Positions 1 to 8,388 of a DNA stretch of 64,000 bases are shown here, piece by piece. Numbering within the stretch: the first letter of the stretch is position 1; each line of letters begins with the position of its first letter. The DNA is from Mesorhizobium norvegicum (GTDB taxonomy: Bacteria; Pseudomonadota; Alphaproteobacteria; Rhizobiales; Rhizobiaceae), in assembly GCF_004919685.1 (NCBI RefSeq), contig NZ_SMYZ01000031.1, positions 1-64,000 of the forward strand. The letters run 5' to 3'. The position numbers and the translations under genes are program-made. The notes beneath the pieces are model-generated. The model worked only from the letters and a program-made list of their open reading frames with translations. It was not told where the DNA came from and did no database searches.

Positions 1-10
1 ACGGCGAACC

Positions 11-104
11 GCTCTAACTCCTTGTTTTGACGCAATTCCCAAGGGAAAGCGCTATGCGCTTTTCCCGGGAAAACTGTTTCACACTTTTCCTGGAATTGCT
101 CTAA
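11..104. repeat. Rhizobial-type palindromic intergenic repeat
   Basis: The block opens with GCTCTAA (11-17) and closes with the same GCTCTAA (98-104). Inside it CAATTCC (33-39) and GGAATTG (92-98) are inverted, and a second near-hairpin (GGGAAAGCGC against GCGCTTTTCCC, one bulge, about 43-65) is nested within. Short palindromic elements of this general composition are scattered between genes in Mesorhizobium and related genomes; I recognise the type from memory only. It lies about 5 bases beyond the stop codon of the small minus-strand gene at 109-363 and could also act as its transcription end or RNA-stability element. Confidence 0.6.
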
Positions 105-108
105 GCGG

Positions 109-363
109 TCATTCTGCGGCTTTGCTGGTTGCCTGCTGCTGCTCGTCGGCCTCGGCCGCTTCCTCGAGCCGGGAGGCGATGAGTTCCTGGATATCGCCGA
201 CTTCTTCCTGGATATCCTCCAAGTGTATGCCGACCTCCGCCGCCTTGGCAGCGCATTCCTTGGCCAAAGTCTCAGCCTGCTTGTCGATCCGGGCCTGGGA
301 TGACTGGCAATGGACTTTTTCGCCGATCCATCCCCGCAAGAACTCGATCGCGTGTTCACTCAT
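109..363 (-). CDS. Small DUF768-like protein
   Basis: An 84-residue acidic, charged protein beginning MSEHAIEFLRGWI and rich in Glu and Ala, with a predicted helical, probably coiled-coil, body (residues about 30-80). The N-terminal pattern (short Ser/His stretch, then a hydrophobic x-FLxxWI segment) resembles the DUF768 proteins that occur in many copies in Mesorhizobium; no function is known for that family. I place the start at the ATG at 363 because AGGGAA lies about 9 bases upstream; an in-frame ATG at 429 would add 22 residues with no supporting ribosome binding site. No transmembrane segment or signal peptide is visible. Family assignment is from pattern memory and uncertain. Confidence 0.55.
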   Translation of the reverse strand: MSEHAIEFLRGWIGEKVHCQSSQARIDKQAETLAKECAAKAAEVGIHLEDIQEEVGDIQELIASRLEEAAEADEQQQATSKAAE

Positions 364-429
364 ACTGCTGTTCCCTGGCGGCAAAGCCGGTTGGTAATCA
401 TAAACGTCGGCACCCCGCAAAGGATGCAT

Positions 430-982
430 GCCCCCATTCGAGCCGAGTCGCGGTCAGCCGGCAAGCCGATGCCGTCCAAGGTCCACAGAGCCATAGGAAA
501 TCGAGGGGTCAAGAGCATTTTCTGATTCTGGGGGTCGGTACCGTTGGCTGGGCCACGCCCAGCTTTGCGCCACTGTTTCTATTTGCTTTTTTCCGGTTTC
601 CGAGCCGATTTTCGTCACAATAGATGGCGCAACACATAACGCGTTTACAGTTGCTTCGCGGCGCAAACCCTCAGGCGCGCGGGTCGAAGCCGCCGGTATA
701 TAGTGTCATCCTCATGCAATGTCGACTCCGCTCGCCATCCTGCTTCTTTCCGCCGCGCCGGAGGGGTCGAGTGGCGGCATATTCGCAGCGGCCGGGCATC
801 GTTTTGCCCATGACAATCATTCGCCAGGTTGCGAGCGGCAGAGCCGCTCGCAACGGCGAACATGCAGCCGATTTGGCCGGAGAACCCGACCACAAGCCGC
901 GAATCCCCGCCGAAATGCCGCGCACCGGCGGCAAACCGCGCCAGCACAGACAAGGCCAGGCAGATCGGGATCGGCTTGGCTT
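430..982. other. Gene-poor stretch
   Basis: About 550 bases without a convincing gene. Open frames on both strands here lack ribosome binding sites and have low-complexity Arg/Ala/Pro-rich translations typical of high-GC shadows. The stretch contains two hairpins, GCTGGGC-CAC-GCCCAGC (547-563) and a perfect 10-bp stem at 829-853. A degraded gene downstream of the HD-domain gene cannot be excluded. Confidence 0.5.
829..853. repeat. Perfect 10-bp stem-loop
   Basis: TTGCGAGCGG (829-838) and CCGCTCGCAA (844-853) are exact inverse complements around a 5-base loop (CAGAG). It lies about 130 bases beyond the stop of the HD-domain gene in the direction of that gene. There is no adjacent T-tract on either strand, so it is not a classical intrinsic terminator; it may be an RNA 3'-end stabiliser or a protein site. 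Confidence 0.45.
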
Positions 983-1621
983 CTACCGCCAGGCGGAGTT
1001 GCGGATCACCGAGCAGAAGTTGCCGCGGTGGAAATGCGGTTCCTTGTCGGCGATCACATCGGCCTTGACGTTGCCGAATGTGGTGTCGGGCCTGTGTTTG
1101 ATGCCATCGTAAAAGGCCTGGATGATATCCTCCTTGAAATCAGGCGTTCTCGGGAAGGCTTGCACCACCGTTTCGCGCTCCTCGTCGGAATACTCTCTGT
1201 GGGTGAGCCCGAGCACGTCCATTTCGACGCCCGCCGTCACCAACGCCACGACCGGATGCATGTGAACCGGCACGCCCGGCGTGGTGTGCAGCGCGATCGC
1301 GGTCCAGACCGTGTAGGCGTCCTCCTCGGCAATGCCGTGGCTGCGCAGGAAGTCACGGGCGGCATGCGCGCCGTCGACCTCGAAGCGTTCATGCTTGCTG
1401 CTGTGGCTCGGCATCAGCCCGATGTCGTGGAACATCGCGCCGGCATAGAGCAGTTCGCGATCGAAGCTGAGCCCGCGATGCAAGCCGGCCAGTGCGCCGA
1501 AATGATAGACGCGACTGGAATGGTTGAAGAGCAGTTCGGTCTCGGTGTCGCGGACAAATGCGGTAATGGCACGCGCCAGCCTGCTGTCGGGAATGGTGGC
1601 GCTGGTGGGAATGGTTGCCAT
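983..1621 (-). CDS. HD-domain metal-dependent hydrolase (cyanamide-hydratase-like)
   Basis: A 212-residue protein with the HD-superfamily metal-binding pattern: His34/His40 region, the paired His65-Asp66 in GAMFHDIGL, further His residues at about 76 and 86 and HTTPG near 112. Its length and the NFCSVIR ending resemble the HD proteins annotated as cyanamide hydratase-like or phosphohydrolase-like. HD proteins bind two metals and usually hydrolyse phosphoesters; members of this subgroup act on small nitriles or are uncharacterised, so the substrate is not predictable. The start at 1621 has AGGAG 8 bases upstream. It diverges from the GlxA-type regulator at 1738, which probably controls it through the inverted repeat at 1671-1705. 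Confidence 0.8.
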   Translation of the reverse strand: MATIPTSATIPDSRLARAITAFVRDTETELLFNHSSRVYHFGALAGLHRGLSFDRELLYAGAMFHDIGLMPSHSSKHERFEVDGAHAARDFLRSHGIAEEDAYTVWTAIALHTTPGVPVHMHPVVALVTAGVEMDVLGLTHREYSDEERETVVQAFPRTPDFKEDIIQAFYDGIKHRPDTTFGNVKADVIADKEPHFHRGNFCSVIRNSAWR

Positions 1622-1670
1622 GATGTCGTCTCCTGTTGATCAGTAGTGACATTCTAAGATTGATCGTCTA

Positions 1671-1705
1671 TGGCAGTAATCGCTTTAACACGACGATTTC
1701 TGCCA
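1671..1705. promoter_or_regulatory. Inverted repeat in divergent HD/GlxA promoter region
   Basis: TGGCAGTAATCG (1671-1682) and CGATTTCTGCCA (1694-1705) form 12-base inverted arms with one mismatch and an 11-base spacer, centred between two divergent start codons (1621 minus, 1738 plus). The position and symmetry suit an operator for the adjacent AraC/GlxA-type activator. Regulation is inferred. Confidence 0.5.
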
Positions 1706-1737
1706 AAACACCGGCAAAGCGGACTTGGGGTGGATTG

Positions 1738-2712
1738 ATGGCCTTGCGGATCGGCATCCTCGCGATGGAAGGCGCGCAGCTGCTCGATGTCTCCGGGCCG
1801 CTCGATGTCTTTGCCGAAGCCAATCTGCAGGCAGGCCAGCAAGCCTATGCCATCTCGGTCATCGCAGCCGCAGCCGGGCCAATATCTTGCTCATCGGGAG
1901 CACGGCTTCTGCCCGATTTCGTCATCGGACAGCCCGACATGCCGCGCTTCGACACGATCCTGGTGGCCGGCGCTCCGCATCTGGCGCGATGGGTCCGCGA
2001 CGAGCCTTTGCTCGATTGGCTGCGGGCCGCCAGCGCCACTGCCCGGCGCTATGGATCGGTGTGCACGGGTGCCTTCCTGCTGGCGGAGGCCGGGTTGCTT
2101 GACGGTCGCCGCGCCACCACGCATTGGGCCGTCGCCGACCAGCTGACGGAGCGCTTTCCCGAGGTGATCCTCGACGTCGACGCCATTCACGTCCGTGACG
2201 GCAAGATCAGAACCGCCGCCGGGGTGACCGCGGGCCTCGATCTGGCGCTGGCGCTGGTCGAGGAGGATCTCGGCGCCGAGATCGCACGCCGCGTTGCCGC
2301 CCAGTTGGTCATGTATTTCCGCCGCAACGGCGGCCAGCTCCAATATAGCCGCAGAGGCGCCGGCAGCCCGACCGGCCGTTCAGCACTGCAGCAGGTGCAG
2401 CGTTGGGTGATCGCCAATCTCGCCGAGGAGCATGGCGTCGACCAGCTCGCGAGCCGTGCCGGCATGAGCCCGCGCCACTTCGCCCGGCTGTTTCGGCAAG
2501 AGGTCGGCATCACGCCTTCGGCCTGGGTCGAAGCCATCAGGGTCGAGGCGGCGCAGCGCCTGTTGGAAACAGGTGCTGCACCAAAGCTCGTCGCCGACCA
2601 GTGCGGGTTCTCAGACGTCGACACGTTTCGCCGCGCCTTCCAGCGCAAGGTCGGCATCACGCCTACCGCCTACCGGCGTGTCCAGGTCGATGACCCACAG
2701 GCCATGTCTTGA
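1738..2712 (+). CDS. GlxA-family transcriptional regulator (DJ-1/PfpI + AraC)
   Basis: A 324-residue two-domain regulator. Residues 1-200 form a DJ-1/PfpI-like glutamine-amidotransferase fold, with the usual nucleophile-elbow area SVCTGAFLLAEAGLL around residue 105 and a Cys in it. The C-terminal 110 residues are an AraC helix-turn-helix pair (GVDQLASRAGMSPRHFARLF and LVADQCGFSDVDTFRRAF). Such proteins sense small nitrogenous metabolites and activate neighbouring catabolic genes. The start is the ATG at 1738, preceded by GGGGTGG; a longer in-frame reading from 1636 has no ribosome binding site. It diverges from the HD hydrolase gene, its likely target. Confidence 0.88.
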   Translation: MALRIGILAMEGAQLLDVSGPLDVFAEANLQAGQQAYAISVIAAAAGPISCSSGARLLPDFVIGQPDMPRFDTILVAGAPHLARWVRDEPLLDWLRAASATARRYGSVCTGAFLLAEAGLLDGRRATTHWAVADQLTERFPEVILDVDAIHVRDGKIRTAAGVTAGLDLALALVEEDLGAEIARRVAAQLVMYFRRNGGQLQYSRRGAGSPTGRSALQQVQRWVIANLAEEHGVDQLASRAGMSPRHFARLFRQEVGITPSAWVEAIRVEAAQRLLETGAAPKLVADQCGFSDVDTFRRAFQRKVGITPTAYRRVQVDDPQAMS

Positions 2713-2740
2713 AGATCGGCCGGGATCAGCCTGCTTCCGC

Positions 2741-3745
2741 CTAACCCTCAACTTCGACGGCGAGAACCGCCGCGCAGTCGCCGGCCTTGACCAGGCCGGG
2801 AAAATGCCTCGCCGCCAGCATGCCCGACATTTTTGCCCGGATTTCCTGGGGGGCGATGCCGGTGCGGCCGGTGGAATGAATGCGCGCCAGCACCGCGTCT
2901 TCTTCGACGGGCTCGCCGAGATCGACCATGGTTTCGATCATGCCGTCATCTTCGGCGAAAGAAAAACAATCGCCGGACGGCATGTCGAGCCATTGGGTTT
3001 TGCTCTTCTCGACCGCACCTTCAACAATGCCAGCATGACGCAGCACATTGAGAATACCGCGCCGCGCGATCCGCACGGTTTGCGCGCGCGACGTGCCGCC
3101 GCCGCCAAGCTCGGTGCTGACAAAGACCTTGCCCATCTCCTCGGCAGCCGTGTCGTACATGCCGACGGCGTCGATCTCGATCATGCGCATCGAGAAGGGT
3201 GCCGAGAAGGCCGCCACCGCGTCGAAGGCTTTCTGTTCCAGCGCCTTGTCGGGCAGCGTGTGCGCAGCGCAGAACGGCACGAAGTCCAGCGTCTTGCCAC
3301 CGGAATGGAAGTCGAACACGATGTCCGCGCGAGGCAGCAGCTCACGTTGAAAGTAGTCGGCGATCTTCTCGGTCACCGTGCCGTCGGGCCGGCCGGGAAA
3401 GCTGCGGTTCATGTTGCCCTTGTCGATCGGCGAGGTGCGGGTGCCTGCGCGAAAGGCCGGGTAATTCATCGCCGGCACGATGATCACCGTGCCGCTGACA
3501 TCTTGCGGGTCTAGCCTGCGGGCAAGATCGTAGAGCGCCAGCGGCCCCTCATACTCGTCGCCATGGTTGCCGCCGGAAAGCAGCGCCGTCGACCCCTTGC
3601 CGTTGCGAATGACGCAGATCGGGATCATCACCGAGCCCCACGCCGAGTCATCGCGGCTGTAGGGCAAGCGCAGAAAACCATGCTGGACGCCATCCTTGTC
3701 GAAATCGACAGTCGGCGCGATCGGTGATGGGCGGAGGCTAGACAT
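2741..3745 (-). CDS. eutE (doeB): N-alpha-acetyl-L-2,4-diaminobutyrate deacetylase
   Basis: A 334-residue zinc deacetylase of the succinylglutamate desuccinylase/aspartoacylase family. The zinc ligands are visible as GGNHGDEYEGP (His61, Glu64) and FDFHSGG (His147); Asn111/Asn113/Arg114 (KGNMNRSFPG) belong to the substrate pocket. In ectoine degradation it removes the acetyl group from alpha-N-acetyl-diaminobutyrate made by EutD, giving L-2,4-diaminobutyrate; EutD and EutE are reported to form a complex. The ATG at 3745 lies 5 bases past the eutD stop, so the genes are translationally coupled. It is the last gene of the ehu-eut operon and converges on the regulator gene ending at 2712. Confidence 0.93.
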   Translation of the reverse strand: MSSLRPSPIAPTVDFDKDGVQHGFLRLPYSRDDSAWGSVMIPICVIRNGKGSTALLSGGNHGDEYEGPLALYDLARRLDPQDVSGTVIIVPAMNYPAFRAGTRTSPIDKGNMNRSFPGRPDGTVTEKIADYFQRELLPRADIVFDFHSGGKTLDFVPFCAAHTLPDKALEQKAFDAVAAFSAPFSMRMIEIDAVGMYDTAAEEMGKVFVSTELGGGGTSRAQTVRIARRGILNVLRHAGIVEGAVEKSKTQWLDMPSGDCFSFAEDDGMIETMVDLGEPVEEDAVLARIHSTGRTGIAPQEIRAKMSGMLAARHFPGLVKAGDCAAVLAVEVEG

Positions 3746-3750
3746 CGGGC

Positions 3751-4929
3751 TCAATCCTTCACCACCAGCTTGCGCGGCACATTGGCCAGGCACTCTACAC
3801 CGGTTTCGGTGATCAGGATGGACTCGGTGATTTCCAGCCCCATCGTCTCCAGCCACAGGCCGGTCATGAAATGGAAGGTCATGCCCGGCTTGAGCTCGGT
3901 GCGGTCGCCGGGGCGCAGGCTCATCGTGCGCTCGCCCCAATCCGGCGGATAGGACAGGCCGATGGAGTAGCCGGTGCGGTTGTCCTTGACGATGCCATAC
4001 TTCTTCAACACGGCGAAGAAGGCGTTGGCGATATCCTCGCAGCCGTTGCCGGGTTTCGCCGCAGCCAGGCCCGCCTCCATGCCCTCCAGCGTCGCCTTCT
4101 CGGCATCGAGGAATTCCTGCGTCGGCTTGCCGAGGAAGACGGTGCGCGACAGCGGGCAGTGATAGCGGTTGTAGCAGCCGGCGATCTCGAAGAAGGTGCC
4201 CTCGCCGCGCTGCATCGGCTTGTCGTCCCAGGTCAGATGCGGCGCCGAAGCGTCGGCACCCGACGGCAGCAGCGGCACGATCGCCGGATAGTCGCCGCCA
4301 ATACCGTCGACGCCGCGCGTGCCGGCATCATAGATTTCGGCGACGAGATCGCATTTGCGCATGCCGACTTCGATCTTGTCGACGATACGCTGGTGCATCG
4401 CCTCGACGATGCGGGCGGCCTTGCGCATATAGTCGATCTCGGTCGGGCTCTTGACCGCGCGCTGCCAGTTGACCAATGCGGTGGCGTCGACGAAACGCGC
4501 GTTGGGCAAATGCTGCTGCAGCGACGCGAAGGCGGAGGCCGAGAACCAGTAATTGTCCATTTCGACGCCGACGGTCAGCTTGCCCCAGCCGCGATCGGCA
4601 AGCACGCTGGACAGAAAGTCCATCGGGTGGCGCTCGGTCGACTGCACATAGTGGTCGGCATAGCCGACGATGTTGTCGTGCGCGATATAGGCGGTGCGCT
4701 TGGCGCCATTGGCGTCCTGGCCGCGCCCGTACCAGACCGGTTCGCCCGATGGCGGCACAATGACGGCCTGATGCACGTAGAACGACCAGCCATCGTACCC
4801 GGTCAGCCAGGCCATGTTCGAGGGATCGCTGACGATCAACAGATCGACGCCCTTAGCCTCCATGGCTTGCCGCGTCTTGGCAAGGCGATCGGCAAATTCG
4901 CCGCGCGAGAATTTCAGGTTTGGTTGCAT
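3751..4929 (-). CDS. eutD (doeA): Ectoine hydrolase
   Basis: A 392-residue cytoplasmic protein of the creatinase/aminopeptidase-P ('pita-bread') fold, close in size to Halomonas DoeA (about 399). It opens the ectoine pyrimidine ring to N-acetyl-diaminobutyrate. The N-terminal creatinase domain (1-155) is followed by the catalytic domain; the FFEIAG motif (Glu248) probably corresponds to the active-site Glu described for Halomonas EutD, and the domain lacks the full five-residue dinuclear metal set of true aminopeptidases, as expected for ectoine hydrolases. The start at 4929 is supported by GAGGA 9 bases upstream; an ATG ten codons earlier overlaps eutC but lacks one. Confidence 0.93.
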   Translation of the reverse strand: MQPNLKFSRGEFADRLAKTRQAMEAKGVDLLIVSDPSNMAWLTGYDGWSFYVHQAVIVPPSGEPVWYGRGQDANGAKRTAYIAHDNIVGYADHYVQSTERHPMDFLSSVLADRGWGKLTVGVEMDNYWFSASAFASLQQHLPNARFVDATALVNWQRAVKSPTEIDYMRKAARIVEAMHQRIVDKIEVGMRKCDLVAEIYDAGTRGVDGIGGDYPAIVPLLPSGADASAPHLTWDDKPMQRGEGTFFEIAGCYNRYHCPLSRTVFLGKPTQEFLDAEKATLEGMEAGLAAAKPGNGCEDIANAFFAVLKKYGIVKDNRTGYSIGLSYPPDWGERTMSLRPGDRTELKPGMTFHFMTGLWLETMGLEITESILITETGVECLANVPRKLVVKD

Positions 4930-4958
4930 TGTTCTTGGTCCTCGTTTCGCGGCCAGCA

Positions 4959-5951
4959 TCAGCTTTCGAAAATGGTCCCGGAATTGGCCGCCCGCGCCCG
5001 GTCGCGGGCGAGCGTGGCGATCGCCGTGTCCTGCACGCCGGTGCCGGTCAGGTCGGCGATGGTGATGTCGCTGGCCGAGCGCCGGCCATGTTTTGCGCCG
5101 GCGATGATCTGGCCGAGTTCGGTCACGTCTGCATCTCCAGCCATCACACCGGCCGCAATGGCATGGTGCAGCTCACCCAGCCGCCGCGTCTGGCGGGCGC
5201 TGTCGGCGACATAGAGATCGGCCATGCGCAGGATTGCCGGCGCGATCTCGTTCTTGTGCTCGGCGTCGGAGCCCATCGCAGTGATGTGCTGGCCGGCGGA
5301 AACGAACCCGGCCTTGATCAACGGCTCGGTCGAAGGCGTGGTGGTGACGATGATGTCGGCGCCGGCAACCGCCTCTGCTGCGTCAGGCTCGGCGCGCACG
5401 GCGATGCCGAGCTTTTCACGCAAGGCGGCGGCGGTCATCTTCGCCTTGACGGCATCGCGCGCCCAGATGCGCGCTTCGGCGATCGGCCGCACCAGCATGA
5501 GTGCTTCGAGCTGCAGCCCGGCCTGCACGCCGGCGCCGAAGATCGCGGCCACTGAAGACTCTGGCCGCGACAAATGTTTGGCCGCGACCGCGCCGGCGGC
5601 GGCTGTGCGGACATCGGTGAGATAGCCATTGTCGAGCAGCAGCGCCTCGACCAGGCCGGTTTTGGCCGACAGCAGCACCATCATGCCGTTGACGCTGGGC
5701 AGGCCGAGCTTCGGATTGTCGAAGAAGCCGGGGCTGATCTTGATGGCGAAGCCGTCAATGCCCGGCACATAGGCGGTCTTCACGTCGACCTCGCCGCGAT
5801 GCTCGGGAATGTCGAGGCGCAGGATCGGTGGCATCGCCACCGGCAGAATGGCGAGCGCCCGGAAGGCGCTCTCGACGCAGGCGACGGCATCGAGATCGAT
5901 CGTCACGATGGCGCGCAGTTCGGCTTCGGTGAGGATCGTCATCCGGCTCAT
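4959..5951 (-). CDS. eutC: Ornithine-cyclodeaminase-like ectoine utilization protein EutC
   Basis: A 330-residue NAD-binding protein of the ornithine cyclodeaminase/mu-crystallin family, with the Rossmann motif AIFGAGVQAGLQLEAL around residue 130 and the TTTPSTEPL and GSDAEHKNEI segments typical of the fold. With EutA and EutB it is needed for conversion of hydroxyectoine-derived intermediates, being proposed as the dehydrogenase/deaminase step. It starts at 5951 with AAGGAG 8 bases upstream; its ATGA overlaps the eutB stop. It is clearly different from the second ornithine-cyclodeaminase-type gene at 17327, which looks like a genuine ornithine enzyme. Confidence 0.92.
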   Translation of the reverse strand: MSRMTILTEAELRAIVTIDLDAVACVESAFRALAILPVAMPPILRLDIPEHRGEVDVKTAYVPGIDGFAIKISPGFFDNPKLGLPSVNGMMVLLSAKTGLVEALLLDNGYLTDVRTAAAGAVAAKHLSRPESSVAAIFGAGVQAGLQLEALMLVRPIAEARIWARDAVKAKMTAAALREKLGIAVRAEPDAAEAVAGADIIVTTTPSTEPLIKAGFVSAGQHITAMGSDAEHKNEIAPAILRMADLYVADSARQTRRLGELHHAIAAGVMAGDADVTELGQIIAGAKHGRRSASDITIADLTGTGVQDTAIATLARDRARAANSGTIFES

Positions 5952-6946
5952 GCGGCACGCTCCTTAAGCGACGGCGCCTCGCCGCAGACGATTGTGCGGT
6001 GCGCGTTCATATCGATGTTGCGGCCGGAAAGCAGAACAACCACTGGACCGCTCGCTTTGACCTTGCCGGCGAGCAGCGCGGCGATGCCGACCGCGCCGGC
6101 GCCCTCGACGATCTCGCGTTCCTGCGCATAGGCGTGGCGGATGCCGGCGGCGATCTCATCCTCACTGAGCAGGATGACATCGTCGAGCAGGTCGCGGCAC
6201 ATGGCGAAGGTCAGCCGGTTGTCGAGGCCGATGCCGCCGCCGAGCGAATCCGCCAGCGTCGGCAGTTCCTCCACCAGCACCGGGCGGCCGGCATCGAGGC
6301 TCGCCTTCATCGCCGCGCCGCGCGCCATCGAGACGCCGATGACTTTTGTCCCGGGGCTGACGCCTTTGATGGCTGCGGCAATGCCGGAGGCGAGCCCGCC
6401 TCCGGAGAGCTGGACCAGAACGAGAGCGGCATCCGGTACCTGCTCGATCATCTCCAGCCCGAGCGTGCCTTGCCCGGCGATGATGGCGGGATGGTCGAAG
6501 GGCGGCAGCATGACCAGCCCCTCCTGCGCCACCAGCCGATCGACCTCCTGCTGGGCATCGTCCTGGCTGTTGCCGACAATGCAGACCTCCGCGCCAAGCC
6601 GGCGGATTTCATCAAGCTTGTTTCCCGGCACCAGACGCGACATGCAGATCACCGCGCGCATGTCTTCAAGCTTCGCCGCATGGGCAAGCGCGCGGCCGTG
6701 ATTGCCGGTAGAGGCCGCGACCACGCCGCGAGCCTTCTCCTCGGCGCTCAGCGAAGCGACGGCATTCGAGGCGCCGCGCAATTTGAAGCTGCCGGTTGTC
6801 TGCCGGTGCTCGAGCTTGAGATGAACTGGTGCGCCGAATAGTTGGGAAAGACCCGGGGAGAGCACGGTCGGCGTGCGCTCGACCTTGCCGGCAATGCGCT
6901 CACGCGCGGCGCGAATGTGCTCAAGGGTGACCTGTGTCATGATCAT
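5948..6946 (-). CDS. eutB: Threonine-dehydratase-like hydroxyectoine utilization dehydratase EutB
   Basis: A roughly 332-residue PLP enzyme of the serine/threonine dehydratase fold. The PLP lysine is in TTGSFKLRGASNAV (about Lys55); the glycine-rich phosphate loop is SGGGLASGIA and a terminal LLSGRNID matches family members. In the hydroxyectoine branch it is thought to dehydrate a beta-hydroxy diaminobutyrate derivative. Start choice is uncertain: TTG at 6949, ATG at 6946 and ATG at 6940 are all in frame, none with a clear ribosome binding site; I use 6946 because its TGATG overlap with the eutA stop suggests coupling. Confidence 0.92.
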   Translation of the reverse strand: MIMTQVTLEHIRAARERIAGKVERTPTVLSPGLSQLFGAPVHLKLEHRQTTGSFKLRGASNAVASLSAEEKARGVVAASTGNHGRALAHAAKLEDMRAVICMSRLVPGNKLDEIRRLGAEVCIVGNSQDDAQQEVDRLVAQEGLVMLPPFDHPAIIAGQGTLGLEMIEQVPDAALVLVQLSGGGLASGIAAAIKGVSPGTKVIGVSMARGAAMKASLDAGRPVLVEELPTLADSLGGGIGLDNRLTFAMCRDLLDDVILLSEDEIAAGIRHAYAQEREIVEGAGAVGIAALLAGKVKASGPVVVLLSGRNIDMNAHRTIVCGEAPSLKERAA

Positions 6947-7725
6947 CAATCACGTGGCAATGGCAGCGTCATCAGGCGGCCGAATTCGGGATGGGCTGCC
7001 TCATCCCCGCAAAGCCGCAGACAATTCCAGGCGGTCGCCTGGTTGCTGGTGACCACAGGGCGGCCGATCGCCTTTTCCATGCCGGTGACCGCGAGGGCAC
7101 CACGCAGCGCCGTGCAGGACACGAACAGCGCATCAGCACTCGCGTCGGTCGCCTCACGCGCGAGATCGACAAGCGTTGCCGGTGCGATGCGCGCCATCTC
7201 ACGGTCGTCCTCGAAGCCGAGACAGGTGAAGCTGGCGATATCGAAGCCGCGCGCGGCGAAATAGGAGGCCATCGGCCTAGATGTCTCGACCGTGTAGGGA
7301 GTGAGGATGCTGATCTTGTTTGCGCCCAGCGCACGCAGCCCGCGCACGCCCGCCATCGGCGGGGTAACGACTGAAACACCGGGCTTGGCGGCCTGGATCG
7401 CGGCCTCGATCTCGGCATCGCCGATCACCACTGACGCCGAAGTGCAGGAATAGCAGATGGCATCGAGTGGCTCGTCCGGAAGGATCAGGGCCGCGCCCGC
7501 CGTCAGCGCCGGCTGCATCTTGCGCAGGTTTTCCGGCGTCGTCGGGTTGGCGTAGGGAATGCGCGCGACATAGACGCCGATCCGCTCGCTTGCCACCATG
7601 CGGCGGAAATCCGGCTCGCTGGTGTGGTCGGTGGCCAGGATGATCAGGCCGACGCGCCGCTCCAGCGGGCGCGCGTCCAGTGCCGGCCGTTTCGGGTAGA
7701 CCTTGATCTCGGGCAAGCGTTTCAC
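6946..7725 (-). CDS. eutA: Asp/Glu racemase-like ectoine utilization protein EutA
   Basis: A 259-residue protein of the aspartate/glutamate racemase - arylmalonate decarboxylase - maleate isomerase superfamily. Both catalytic cysteines are present, Cys94 (CYSCTSAS) and Cys204 (FVSCTALRG). It probably inverts stereochemistry at an alpha carbon of a hydroxyectoine breakdown product before EutB acts. It starts with GTG at 7725, only three bases after the ehuD stop, with GAGAGG upstream. It links the transporter half of the operon to the catabolic half. Confidence 0.92.
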   Translation of the reverse strand: MKRLPEIKVYPKRPALDARPLERRVGLIILATDHTSEPDFRRMVASERIGVYVARIPYANPTTPENLRKMQPALTAGAALILPDEPLDAICYSCTSASVVIGDAEIEAAIQAAKPGVSVVTPPMAGVRGLRALGANKISILTPYTVETSRPMASYFAARGFDIASFTCLGFEDDREMARIAPATLVDLAREATDASADALFVSCTALRGALAVTGMEKAIGRPVVTSNQATAWNCLRLCGDEAAHPEFGRLMTLPLPRD

Positions 7726-7728
7726 AAA

Positions 7729-8388
7729 TTACCTCTCGATCTTGCCGTAGCGGCGTTCCAGCCAGCGCAGCAGCACGACCGAAAACAGACTGATGACGAG
7801 GAAGAAGGCACCGACCAGGGTGATCGGCTCGATATAGCGATAGTAGGTGTTGGCGACGCTCTTGGCCTGGTTCATCAGCTCCAGCACGGTGATCGCCGAC
7901 AGCAGCGGCGTTTCCTTGAACATGGCGATGAAATAATTGGCGAGCGCCGGGATCATCGGCGGAATGGCCTGCGGAATGATGATGTGGGTCCAGGTCTGCC
8001 TGGCGCTGAGATTGCAGGCCTTGGCGGCCTCCCATTGGCCGCGCGGCACATTGTCGATGCCGGCGCGGTAAACTTCCGCCGTGTAGGTGCCATAGTGCAG
8101 CCCGAGCCCGATGACACCGGCGACCAACGGCGGCAACAGGATGCCGATGTCGGGCAGCACGTAGAAGATGAAATAGAGCTGCACCAGCAATGGCGTGCCG
8201 CGAATGAACTCGGCAAGGAAGCCGACCGTGCGCGACAACGTCCTGTTGGGCGAGCGGCGCGCCAGCGCGATGCCCAACCCGACGATCGCCGCCAGCACCG
8301 AGCCGAGCAGCGTCGCCAGGATGGTGATCTTCACCCCCTGGATCAGCGTCGGCATGATTTCCCAGACGAAGTTCCAATCCCATTCCAT
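7729..8388 (-). CDS. ehuD: Ectoine/hydroxyectoine ABC transporter permease EhuD
   Basis: A 219-residue polar-amino-acid-type inner-membrane permease (HisM/GlnP family) with about five hydrophobic segments and the cytoplasmic EAA loop (GQWEAAKACNLSARQTW) that docks on the ATPase EhuA. EhuC and EhuD form the heterodimeric channel. Its ATG overlaps the ehuC stop (TGATG), which implies coupled translation and equal dosage. Length is normal for the family. Confidence 0.92.
   Translation of the reverse strand: MEWDWNFVWEIMPTLIQGVKITILATLLGSVLAAIVGLGIALARRSPNRTLSRTVGFLAEFIRGTPLLVQLYFIFYVLPDIGILLPPLVAGVIGLGLHYGTYTAEVYRAGIDNVPRGQWEAAKACNLSARQTWTHIIIPQAIPPMIPALANYFIAMFKETPLLSAITVLELMNQAKSVANTYYRYIEPITLVGAFFLVISLFSVVLLRWLERRYGKIER

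Noticed and set aside
645-953. Possible small minus-strand gene downstream of the HD-domain gene
   Set aside because: No ribosome binding site, Arg/Ala-rich translation, no family resemblance; I left the stretch as non-coding.
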